DNA of 64,000 nucleotides, from assembly GCF_002312805.1 (NCBI RefSeq), contig NZ_NMUA01000011.1, positions 1-64,000 of the forward strand. Reading direction: 5' to 3'. Under the pieces are notes generated by a model. It saw nothing but the letters and a program-made list of their open reading frames with translations. It made no database searches and was not told the origin of the DNA. The first letter of the stretch is position 1. Every line of letters begins with the position of its first letter. The stretch comes from Sphingobium sp. D43FB (GTDB lineage: Bacteria; Pseudomonadota; Alphaproteobacteria; Sphingomonadales; Sphingomonadaceae). Of the stretch, positions 54,943 through 63,028 are shown one piece after another. Made by a program: the position numbers and the translations under genes.

Positions 54943-56793
54943 ATGCCTCCCGAAACGCCCGAAACCGCTCCCTTGCCGCCCGTCTGGGCGACCTTCCGCC
55001 GCTTCCTGCCCTATTTGTGGCCGGCCGACGCGCCCGCGCTGCGCCGCCGCGTCGCCATCGCGATGCTGCTGGTGCTGCTCGCCAAGCTCATCAGCATCGC
55101 CATGCCCTTTGCCTATAAGGGCGTGATCGACCGGATGGCACCGGGCATGGAACCGGCGGTGGGTCTCGCCATCGCGCTGGTGCTGGTCTATGCCGGTGCG
55201 CGGTTCAGCGCGGTGCTGTTCGACAATCTGCGCAATGCCGTGTTCGAGAAGGTAGGGCAGGAGGCCAGCCGTCGCCTCGCCGATGACGTGTTCGTCCATC
55301 TCCACCGCCTGTCGCTGCGCTTCCACCTCGACCGGCGCACGGGTGCGGTCACCAAGATCGTCGAGCGCGGGACCAAGAGCATCGACACGATGCTCTATTT
55401 CCTGCTGTTCAACATTGCCCCCACCATCATCGAGCTGGTCGCGGTCTGCGCCATCTTCCTGTTCAAGTTCGGCTGGGGCCTGGTCGCTGCGACGCTCGTC
55501 ATGGTGGTCGCCTATATCTGGTTCACCCGCACCGTGACCGAATGGCGCAACCAGCTGCGCCGCGACATGGTGGACATGGACACCAGCGCCGTCGCCCATG
55601 CGGTCGACAGCCTGCTCAATTTCGAAACGGTCAAATATTTCGGCGCGGAACAGCGGGAGGCCGACCGCTATAGTGGGGCGATGCGCCGCTATGCCAAGGC
55701 GGCGATCAAGAGCGAGAACAGCCTTGCCTGGCTCAATGTCGGCCAGTCGCTGATCACCAACCTGATGATGGCGGGCGCGATGGCCTATAGCGTGTGGGGC
55801 TGGAGCGTCGACCAGTTCACCACCGGCGACGTCGTGCTGGTCAATACGCTGCTCGCCCAGCTGTTCCGGCCGCTCGACCTGCTCGGCATGGTCTATCGCA
55901 CCATCCGCCAAGGGCTGATCGACATGGAGGCGATGTATCAACTGATCGACACCCAGGCCGAGGTCGCCGATGCGCCGGACGCGACGGTGCTACGGGCGCC
56001 GGGCGGCGCGGTGCGGTTCGATCATGTCCGCTTCGGCTATGACCCGGAGCGGGAGATTTTGCATGACGTGAGTTTCGAAGTGCCCGCCGGGCATACGCTG
56101 GCGATCGTCGGGCCTTCGGGCGCGGGCAAGTCCACCATCGCGCGCATCCTGTTCCGCTTCTACGATATCCAGTCGGGCCAGGTGACGATCGACGGGCAGG
56201 ATATCGCCAAGGTGACCCAGGCCTCGCTGCGTGCCGCGATCGGCATCGTGCCGCAGGACATGGTGCTGTTCAACGACACGGTCGGCTATAATATCGGCTA
56301 TGGTCGCGAAGGCGCGTCGCAGGACGAGATCGAAGCAGCGGCCAAGGCCGCGTCGATCCACGACTTCATCCTCAGCCTGCCCAAAGGCTATGACACGCGC
56401 GTCGGCGAACGCGGCCTCAAGCTGTCGGGCGGGGAAAAGCAGCGCGTGGCAATTGCGCGGACATTACTCAAAGACCCGCCCTTGCTGGTGCTGGACGAAG
56501 CCACCAGCGCGCTCGACAGCCGCACGGAAACCGAAATCCAGACCGTGCTGCGCGACATCAGCCGCAAGCGCACGACGCTGGTGGTGGCGCATCGCCTGTC
56601 CACCGTGGTCGATGCCGAAGAGATTATCGTGCTGGACCAGGGCCGCATCGTCGAACGCGGCCGCCACGCCGATCTGGTGCGCGCCGATGGCCTTTACGCT
56701 TTGATGTGGAACCGGCAGGCGAGCGAGCGGGAAGCGCTGCCGGGTGAGGGGGGCGTTGGCGATGTGTTCGAGGTGGTGGTGCCATCCTCCTGA
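54943..56793 (+). CDS. Atm1-type ABC exporter (fused permease-ATPase)
   Basis: A 616-residue half-transporter. The six-TM domain (~35-320) is followed by the nucleotide-binding domain: Walker A GPSGAGKS, the signature LSGGEKQRVAIA, Walker B LLVLDEATSALDS. The sequence YNIGYGREGASQDE and the N-terminal DRMAPGM resemble the Atm1/HMT1 group, which exports glutathione derivatives or persulfide species for cytosolic iron-sulfur assembly and detoxification. The start at 54943 is an ATG after the intergenic gap. Confidence 0.9.
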   Translation: MPPETPETAPLPPVWATFRRFLPYLWPADAPALRRRVAIAMLLVLLAKLISIAMPFAYKGVIDRMAPGMEPAVGLAIALVLVYAGARFSAVLFDNLRNAVFEKVGQEASRRLADDVFVHLHRLSLRFHLDRRTGAVTKIVERGTKSIDTMLYFLLFNIAPTIIELVAVCAIFLFKFGWGLVAATLVMVVAYIWFTRTVTEWRNQLRRDMVDMDTSAVAHAVDSLLNFETVKYFGAEQREADRYSGAMRRYAKAAIKSENSLAWLNVGQSLITNLMMAGAMAYSVWGWSVDQFTTGDVVLVNTLLAQLFRPLDLLGMVYRTIRQGLIDMEAMYQLIDTQAEVADAPDATVLRAPGGAVRFDHVRFGYDPEREILHDVSFEVPAGHTLAIVGPSGAGKSTIARILFRFYDIQSGQVTIDGQDIAKVTQASLRAAIGIVPQDMVLFNDTVGYNIGYGREGASQDEIEAAAKAASIHDFILSLPKGYDTRVGERGLKLSGGEKQRVAIARTLLKDPPLLVLDEATSALDSRTETEIQTVLRDISRKRTTLVVAHRLSTVVDAEEIIVLDQGRIVERGRHADLVRADGLYALMWNRQASEREALPGEGGVGDVFEVVVPSS

Positions 56794-56796
56794 CCT

Positions 56797-56875
56797 ATTC
56801 TCCGGCGCAAGCCGGAGTCCAGAGGCCCCAGGCGCGGTGCCGCGTCGCCCTGGACCCCGGCCTCCGCCGGGGAAC
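56797..56875. repeat. Diverged inverted repeat (REP-like, family A)
   Basis: Arms at 56797-56822 and 56850-56875 are inverted, with 21 of 26 bases matching; the right arm has the core CTGGACCCCGGC found at 10502-10513. It lies in the convergent gap after the Atm1-type gene and can form a hairpin. Confidence 0.85.
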
Positions 56876-56907
56876 GGTCTACCTCTCGTCGTTACCGCGT
56901 CATGGCC

Positions 56908-57303
56908 TCAATCGACGAAGTTCGCCGCCACCTCCGGCGGCACGCGCAGGATGCGGCCGGTGGCCTTGTCGATGATCGCCCAGGTGGATTTGGCCGCGAC
57001 CTTCACCTTGCCGTCGGCATCGGTAAATTCCATCATCCGGTCGAAGCGCGCCCCGCGGGGTGCCTCCGCTATCCAGGTGCGCGCGGTGACGCTGTCGCCT
57101 GCCGTCACATTGCCGCGATAGTCGATCTCATGCCGGGTCACGACCCAGATATAGGCATCGACATGCGCCGGGTCGGCATCGCGGTTCCAATGCTCGACCG
57201 ACACACGTTCCATCCACTGGACCCAGACCGCATTGTTCACATGACCAAGAATGTCGATGTCGTCGGGGGTAGCGGTGATCTGGCAGGTGTAGGATGATGG
57301 CAT
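56908..57303 (-). CDS. Acyl-CoA thioesterase (4HBT family)
   Basis: A 131-residue hot-dog-fold protein: ITATPDDIDILGHVNNAVWV holds the catalytic aspartate (D17) of 4-hydroxybenzoyl-CoA thioesterases, with VQWMERVSVEHW after it. The length is normal. The substrate is unknown. It follows ptrB on the same strand, separated by a repeat. Confidence 0.88.
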   Translation of the reverse strand: MPSSYTCQITATPDDIDILGHVNNAVWVQWMERVSVEHWNRDADPAHVDAYIWVVTRHEIDYRGNVTAGDSVTARTWIAEAPRGARFDRMMEFTDADGKVKVAAKSTWAIIDKATGRILRVPPEVAANFVD

Positions 57304-57311
57304 ATTATCCT

Positions 57312-57427
57312 CCGTTCGCCCTGAGCTTGTCGAAGCCTGTCCTGAGCGCCTGCCGCAGGCGGGCAGTCGAAGGGGGCATTACTTCCTGGAAGGAAGAAAG
57401 AGGCTTCGACAGGCTCAGCCCGAACGG
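57312..57427. repeat. Inverted repeat (REP-like, family B)
   Basis: Arms at 57312-57338 and 57401-57427 match as inverted repeats at 24 of 27 bases. The core GAGCTTGTCGAAG is a very common sphingomonad intergenic motif. A CTGCCGCAGGCGGGCAG palindrome sits in the loop. It lies between the thioesterase and ptrB. Confidence 0.88.
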
Positions 57428-57444
57428 GTGAGAGGTTGGCCCTT

Positions 57445-59508
57445 TCACGCCTCGACCACCCCCAACTGCCACAGCAGAAACGCAAACTCCTCCGCCATTT
57501 CGTGCAAGCTCTCGAACCGGCCCGACTTGCCGCCATGGCCCGCGCCCATATTGGTCTTGAGCAGCAGGATATTGTCGTCGGTCTTGTTGGCGCGCAGCTT
57601 TGCCACCCATTTGGCCGGCTCCCAATAGGTGACGCGCGGATCGTTGAGGCCCGCCGTCACCATCAGCGGCGGATAGGCCTGCGCCGTCACATTGCTATAA
57701 GGATCATAGCCCAAAATCGTCTCGAACGCAGCCTTGTCCGCGATCGGATTGCCCCATTCGGGCCATTCGCCCGGTGTCAGCGGCAGCGTTTCGTCCAGCA
57801 TCGTGTTGAGCACATCGACAAAGGGCACATGCGCCACCACAGCACCCCACAGGTCGGGATTGCTATTGATCACCGCGCCCATCAGCTCGCCGCCCGCCGA
57901 CCCGCCGGAAATGCCGATCTTGCCCGCCGCTGTATAGCCAAGGTCGACCAGCCCCTTTGCCACGTCCACGAAATCGGTGAAGGTGTTGGTGCGCTTGTCG
58001 AGCTTGCCGTCCAGATACCATTGCTGGCCCAGATCATCGCCGCCGCGAATATGTGCGAGCGCGAACACCATGCCGCGATCCAGCAGCGACAGGCGCCCGG
58101 TCGAAAAGCCCGGCTCCATCGCCAGACCATAGGCGCCATAGCCATAGAGATGCAGCGGCGCGCTGCCGTCGCGGGGCAGGTCTTTGGGGTAGACGATCGA
58201 CACGGGAATCGCGGTGCCATCACGCGCCGGGATCATCAGCCGTTCGGTCGTGTAGCGGCTGGCGTCATAGCCCGACGGGATGGCCTGCACCTTCAACTCT
58301 TCGAGCCGTCCGTCATCCAGATGATAATCATAGATGGTGTCGGGCGTGACCATCGATTCATAACCGATGCGCAGCTTCGTCACATCATATTCGGGATTAT
58401 CGTCCAGCCCCGCGCAATAGCTGGCTTCGGGGAAGGGGATGCGCTGTGGCCTGTGGGTGGCGTAATCGCGCAATTCGATCTGGTCGAGCCCGTCCTGCCG
58501 CCCTTCGGTGACGTAGAAGCGCTGGAACAGGGTGAAGTCGGTCAGGTAGAAATGATCGTCGGGCGCGATCACCTGCGTCCACTGGTCGGGCGCGTCGAGC
58601 GAGGCCGTCACCAACCGGAAATTGGGGTGGGCGTCATTGGTGCGGATGTAGAGGCGGCCCTCATGCTCATCGACATCATATTCGCGGCCCGGCTGGCGCG
58701 GCGCGACCAGGATCGGGTCGGCCAGCGGATTGTCGGCGGGGATCAGCCAGGCTTCGGTCGTCACATGGTCGCCGGTGGCGATGACGATCCATTTTTCCGA
58801 GGAGGTGAGGCCGACGGAGACGCGGAAGCCTTCATCATCCTCATGGAAAAGTTCGACGTCGCTCGCGACGCTCTGGCCCAGCCAATGGAGCCGCGTATTG
58901 TCGGTGCGCCAATTGTCATTGGCGATGCCGTAGAGCAGCCCCTTGCTGTCGCTGGTCCACACCAGCGATGACAGCGTGTCGGGGATGATTTCGGGCAGGA
59001 TTTCGCCGCTCAGCAGATCCTTGATCCGCGCTTCGAACCGTTCGGAGCCGTTGGTGTCGATCGCATAGGCGAGATAGCGGCCATCGGGGCTGACCGACAT
59101 CGCGCCTAGCCGGAAATAGTCATGCCCCTGCGCCAGCGCGGTTTCGTCCAGGATCAGCTGATCCGGCCCGCCCGCCACAGGCTTGCGATACCATTTGCGA
59201 TATTGCGCGCCGATTTCGAAGGCGCGCCAATAGATATAGTCGCCGTCTTTCTGCGGCACCGACTGGTCGTCTTCCTTGATCCGCCCCTTCATCTCGGCGA
59301 ACAATGTGTCGGTCAGCGCCTTGTGCGGGGCCATCGCCGCTTCGAAATAACGGTTTTCTTCCGCCAGATAGTCCAGCACTTGGCTGTCCGTCACCTCCGG
59401 GTAGCCGGGGTCGCGCAGCCAGGCATAATCGTCGGTCAGGGTGATGCCATGATGGGTGAAGCTGTGCGGACGGCGGGCGGCAACGGGCGGCTGGGAAAGA
59501 TCGGTCAT
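57445..59508 (-). CDS. ptrB: Oligopeptidase B (S9 family serine peptidase)
   Basis: A 687-residue prolyl-oligopeptidase-type enzyme. The N-terminal ~410 residues form the beta-propeller that gates access, and the C-terminal domain has the nucleophile in ISGGSAGGELMG and the histidine in NMGAGHGGKSGR. It cleaves oligopeptides after basic residues in the cytoplasm. The length fits oligopeptidase B (~690). Confidence 0.92.
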   Translation of the reverse strand: MTDLSQPPVAARRPHSFTHHGITLTDDYAWLRDPGYPEVTDSQVLDYLAEENRYFEAAMAPHKALTDTLFAEMKGRIKEDDQSVPQKDGDYIYWRAFEIGAQYRKWYRKPVAGGPDQLILDETALAQGHDYFRLGAMSVSPDGRYLAYAIDTNGSERFEARIKDLLSGEILPEIIPDTLSSLVWTSDSKGLLYGIANDNWRTDNTRLHWLGQSVASDVELFHEDDEGFRVSVGLTSSEKWIVIATGDHVTTEAWLIPADNPLADPILVAPRQPGREYDVDEHEGRLYIRTNDAHPNFRLVTASLDAPDQWTQVIAPDDHFYLTDFTLFQRFYVTEGRQDGLDQIELRDYATHRPQRIPFPEASYCAGLDDNPEYDVTKLRIGYESMVTPDTIYDYHLDDGRLEELKVQAIPSGYDASRYTTERLMIPARDGTAIPVSIVYPKDLPRDGSAPLHLYGYGAYGLAMEPGFSTGRLSLLDRGMVFALAHIRGGDDLGQQWYLDGKLDKRTNTFTDFVDVAKGLVDLGYTAAGKIGISGGSAGGELMGAVINSNPDLWGAVVAHVPFVDVLNTMLDETLPLTPGEWPEWGNPIADKAAFETILGYDPYSNVTAQAYPPLMVTAGLNDPRVTYWEPAKWVAKLRANKTDDNILLLKTNMGAGHGGKSGRFESLHEMAEEFAFLLWQLGVVEA

Positions 59509-59629
59509 TCAGTGTCCATATATGATCGGGTCGTTTTGATCGGGTCGGCGGCGCTGGCATAAGCGCCTTTGCCCGCTTATGTTGTCGCCTTTGCGGCCTG
59601 CGCAAGGGCCGATAGACAAGGAAGCATGA

Positions 59630-61420
59630 ATGTCCACCTATGAAGACCGGCTGAAGGCGCTGCGCGCGCAGTTGGTGCGGGACCGGCTCGATGGTTTCGT
59701 CGTGCCGCTGACCGACGAGCATATGAGCGAATATGTCGGCGCCTATGCCCAGCGGCTGGCTTGGCTGACGGGGTTTCAGGGGTCGGCGGGCAGCGCGGTG
59801 GTGCTGCCGGAACAGGCGGCGATCTTCACCGACGGCCGCTATACGTTGCAGGTGCGCGAGCAGGTGGACGGAGCGCATTGGGCTTACGAGAGCGTGCCGC
59901 AGACCTCGATCGCCGATTGGCTGGGCGTTCATGCGCCCAGCGGCGGCCGGATCGGCTATGACCCCTGGCTGCACACCAGCGCCTGGGTAAAGGCGGCGAG
60001 CGCCGCGTTGGCGAAGAAGGGCGCGACCTTGGTCGCGGTCGACACCAACCCGATCGACGCGGTCTGGCCCGACCGCCCCGCGCCCAGCGCCGCACGGCTG
60101 GTGGTGCATGAGGATCGCTTTGCCGGGCGCAGCGCCGCCGACAAAAGGCAGGCGATCGCCGACTGGCTGGTGGAGACAGGCGCGGATGCCGCCGTCCTGT
60201 CCGCGCTCGATTCGATCGCCTGGGCCTTCAACATCCGCGGCAAGGATGTCGATCGCACGCCCGTAGCGCTCGCCTATGCGATCATCCATGCCGATGCGAC
60301 CGCCGACCTCTATGTCGCGCCCGAAAAGATGGACGATGCCGTCGCCCAGCATCTGGGCAACGCCGTGCGGGTCAGCGACGGTGTGAACTTCGCCGCCGCG
60401 CTGCAGGATTTTGCTGGAAAGACGGTGGTCGCCGACCCCGAACGGGCGGTGGCCGCGATCTTCGACGCGCTGGAAGATGGCGGCGCGACCGTGCTGCCGC
60501 TGCGCGACCCGGCCGTGCTGCCCAAGGCGATCAAGAACGACGTCGAGATTGCCGGGCACAAGGCCGCGCAGGCGCGCGATGGCGCGGCGCTCAGCCGCTT
60601 CCTCCATTGGGTGTCGGTCGAAGCGCACAAGGGCGGCCTCACCGAAATGTCCGCCGCCGACCGGCTGGAAGCCTTCCGCAAGGACACAGGCCTGCTCGAA
60701 GACCTGTCGTTCGACACGATCAGCGGCGCGGGGCCGAATGGCGCGGTGGTTCATTACCGGGTCGAGGACAAGACCAACCGCCCGATCGAGACAGGTACGC
60801 TCTATCTGGTCGATTCGGGCGGCCAATATCGCGACGGCACCACCGACGTCACCCGCACGCTGGCGATCGGCACGCCGACCCGCGAGATGCAGGAGCGGTT
60901 TACGCTGGTGTTGAAGGGCCATGTCGCGCTGGCGCGGGCGGTGTTCCCGGTGGGGACTCGCGGCGGCCAGCTCGACGTGCTGGCGCGGCAATATCTCTGG
61001 GCGCAGGGTCTGGATTATGCCCATGGCACCGGCCATGGCGTCGGCAGCTTCCTGTCGGTACATGAAGGGCCGCAGCGGATCGCAACCTTTGGCGGCGGCG
61101 ACGAGCCGTTGCAGGCGGGCATGATCCTGTCCAACGAGCCGGGCTATTACAAGACTGGTGCATATGGCATCCGCATCGAAAATCTGGTGCTGGTCGAGGA
61201 ACGCGCCGTGCCGGGCGCGGAAAAGCCGATGCTGGGGTTCGAAACGCTGACCTTCGCGCCGATCGACCGGGCGCTCATCGCCACCGACCTGCTGAGCGCG
61301 GAAGAGCAGGCGTGGATCGACAGCTATCATGCCCAGGTGCTGGACGTGGTCGGGCCGCAACTGGAGGGCGACGCGCTGGCGTGGCTCAAGGCGGCCTGCG
61401 CGCCGCTGACGGCGGGTTAA
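59630..61420 (+). CDS. Xaa-Pro aminopeptidase P (M24B)
   Basis: A 596-residue M24B metallopeptidase in three parts: two N-terminal creatinase-like domains and a C-terminal catalytic pita-bread fold with the five metal ligands: D and D in LVDSGGQYRDGTTDVTRT-type sequence, H in GTGHGVGSFL, E in SNEPGYYKTG and E in IRIENLVLV. It removes the N-terminal residue when proline is in position two. It is longer than E. coli PepP (~440) and closer to the eukaryote-like APP-1 type. Convergent with a 41-residue ORF. Confidence 0.92.
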   Translation: MSTYEDRLKALRAQLVRDRLDGFVVPLTDEHMSEYVGAYAQRLAWLTGFQGSAGSAVVLPEQAAIFTDGRYTLQVREQVDGAHWAYESVPQTSIADWLGVHAPSGGRIGYDPWLHTSAWVKAASAALAKKGATLVAVDTNPIDAVWPDRPAPSAARLVVHEDRFAGRSAADKRQAIADWLVETGADAAVLSALDSIAWAFNIRGKDVDRTPVALAYAIIHADATADLYVAPEKMDDAVAQHLGNAVRVSDGVNFAAALQDFAGKTVVADPERAVAAIFDALEDGGATVLPLRDPAVLPKAIKNDVEIAGHKAAQARDGAALSRFLHWVSVEAHKGGLTEMSAADRLEAFRKDTGLLEDLSFDTISGAGPNGAVVHYRVEDKTNRPIETGTLYLVDSGGQYRDGTTDVTRTLAIGTPTREMQERFTLVLKGHVALARAVFPVGTRGGQLDVLARQYLWAQGLDYAHGTGHGVGSFLSVHEGPQRIATFGGGDEPLQAGMILSNEPGYYKTGAYGIRIENLVLVEERAVPGAEKPMLGFETLTFAPIDRALIATDLLSAEEQAWIDSYHAQVLDVVGPQLEGDALAWLKAACAPLTAG

Positions 61421-61542
61421 TCCTTGGCGGGATCGGGCGTGGGGGCGGGTGGCGTCTCCCGCGCCTGCGCCTTGCGACGGCGCAGATTGTCGCGCAACGC
61501 CTGCGCCAGTCGCGCCTTTTTGTCATCCTGTGTCTCGGCCAT
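61417..61542 (-). CDS. Small basic protein, 41 residues
   Basis: A reading frame of 41 residues starting MAETQDDKKARLAQALRDNL and continuing RRRKAQARETPPAP. It is helical and strongly basic, then ends in a Pro-rich acidic tail. Short frames of this form occur next to tRNA or peptidase genes in sphingomonads, so it is probably real; the RNA-binding or ribosome-associated role suggested by the charge is speculation. Its stop codon overlaps that of the aminopeptidase gene (TAA positions 61417-61420). Confidence 0.6.
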   Translation of the reverse strand: MAETQDDKKARLAQALRDNLRRRKAQARETPPAPTPDPAKD

Positions 61543-61657
61543 GCCGACGCCCTAAGCAAATTGCATCATCCGCCGCAACCCGCCTTGACAAGGGCAGCGC
61601 ACGCAGCCATAGGCCCGGCTCCCAGCGCGACGAGCGCTTGCGGATGAGAAACAGAGT

Positions 61658-61732
61658 GCTGCTGTAGCTCAGTGGTAGAGCGCGTCATTGGTAATGACGA
61701 GGTCGGGAGTTCAATCCTCCCCAGCAGCACCA
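61658..61732 (+). tRNA. tRNA-Thr (GGT)
   Basis: The cloverleaf is complete: acceptor GCTGCTG (61658-61664) pairs with CAGCAGC (61722-61728), D arm GCTC/GAGC, anticodon stem CGTCA/TGACG with GGT at 61690-61692, a T arm (GGGAGTTCAATCCTCC) and encoded CCA at 61730-61732. It reads ACC/ACU codons. Confidence 0.95.
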
Positions 61733-61771
61733 TTTTTATCCCCTTAATTCCATCAGGTTCGTGACGCAGGA

Positions 61772-63028
61772 CTAAGCGCCGCCGACAAAGGTCGGCGCGC
61801 GATCAAAGTCGTCCTTTTCGAACGGCGTATCGGTGAACAGATAGCGGTAATAGAAATTCCGCAATTTTTCATGGAAGGCCCGGATTCGATCCTGATAGGC
61901 CAGTTGGGCTGCCATGTCGGTGTTGGCGAGACGGGTCAGAGCCGCCTGCACCCCGACCGACGGCAATAGCCAGCCGATCCCGCGCGCTGCGGTATCGCGC
62001 GCTTCTATGCCGTTTCGATAGGCAGCGACCTTTGGCGCTACGCTTTCGTCGCCGACCTGATGGAAGGCGAAATACCATTTATAGTGGAAGGCGTCCGTCA
62101 GCGGCGGGCTATCTTTCCATTCGGGATGACCGGCGTAAAATGCGCGCATCGTGTCCGCACGGGGGATGTCCCATGCGCGGTTGACCGCTTCGCGTTGGGC
62201 GAGCGTCAGTTCCACGCCCTCACCAACCGGGATGAGGCGGTTGATCGCGACATGGGCGATGGTCGGCAGGATCAGCGTCAGCACCAGCCAGATACCGGCC
62301 AGCGTCGCGGCATTGGCGACGGAACTCCAGCGCATCCGCCCGACCAGCAACGTCACGCCGATCCAGAAGGCGAGGTAGAGCGCGACTAGACCCTGCACGG
62401 ACAGGAGGGTGGGCAAGGGCACGGCGGACTGGATGGCGCCTATCGTCAGCGGCGCCGCAAGCGCCAGGAACAGCAAGCCGCCGCGCAGCAGCACGCGCCG
62501 ACGCCATAGCGACCTACCCGATCCCGTCAGGGCGTCCAGCATGCGCAGCCTTCCCGCTTCCCGTTCCCCCGACACCAGATCGTGAAACAGGGCGATCACG
62601 AACAAGGGGGTCAGATAGACCAGCACGAAGGAAAAATCGAAACGACCCGGCAGGGCGAGTTCAGGATTGAACGCCTCGCCATCATAAAGCTGCGCTTCCA
62701 ACCCAAGCGCGCGAACACGCAGGATATAGGGCGCGACATCGCGCAGGCCTAGGGCGGCAAAGGCCAGCGGCGAAGGCGTGTCCCAAGTGGCGTGAAAACT
62801 ATAATAGGCCGCGGTGCCAGGGTCTTTCGTCTCGGCCGCCCATTGCGCGACGGCCGCCATATCCTGCGCCTGTTTGGGCTGGATCCGGGCGATGACGTCG
62901 CGTTGGCGGGCGACTTCGGCCATGCCGGCCGCCACGGAGGCAGCCGCCAGCAAAGCGACCAACAACAGCGCCAGCAGCGCCATGCGGGAGCGCAGCAGCA
63001 GGCGCAATTCATGGGTGAGGAGGGTCAT
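61772..63028 (-). CDS. ABC-2 type permease with DUF3526
   Basis: About 418 residues. The chain has an N-terminal TM helix, a large extracytoplasmic domain (~residues 35-155), and a cluster of TM segments near the middle, with the DUF3526 element LFHDLVSGEREAGRLRMLDA just before TM. Family members are the permease half of ABC exporters such as those for bacteriocins or other peptides; the ATPase gene is not in the window. The start at 63028 overlaps the stop of the next upstream gene (63025) by ATGA. The frame also extends to 63181, which is the other gene. Confidence 0.8.
   Translation of the reverse strand: MTLLTHELRLLLRSRMALLALLLVALLAAASVAAGMAEVARQRDVIARIQPKQAQDMAAVAQWAAETKDPGTAAYYSFHATWDTPSPLAFAALGLRDVAPYILRVRALGLEAQLYDGEAFNPELALPGRFDFSFVLVYLTPLFVIALFHDLVSGEREAGRLRMLDALTGSGRSLWRRRVLLRGGLLFLALAAPLTIGAIQSAVPLPTLLSVQGLVALYLAFWIGVTLLVGRMRWSSVANAATLAGIWLVLTLILPTIAHVAINRLIPVGEGVELTLAQREAVNRAWDIPRADTMRAFYAGHPEWKDSPPLTDAFHYKWYFAFHQVGDESVAPKVAAYRNGIEARDTAARGIGWLLPSVGVQAALTRLANTDMAAQLAYQDRIRAFHEKLRNFYYRYLFTDTPFEKDDFDRAPTFVGGA

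Noticed and set aside
59120..61360. Minus-strand open frame of 746 codons
   Set aside because: It spans antisense of both ptrB (its start half) and pepP. Family motifs on the other frames decide the genes.
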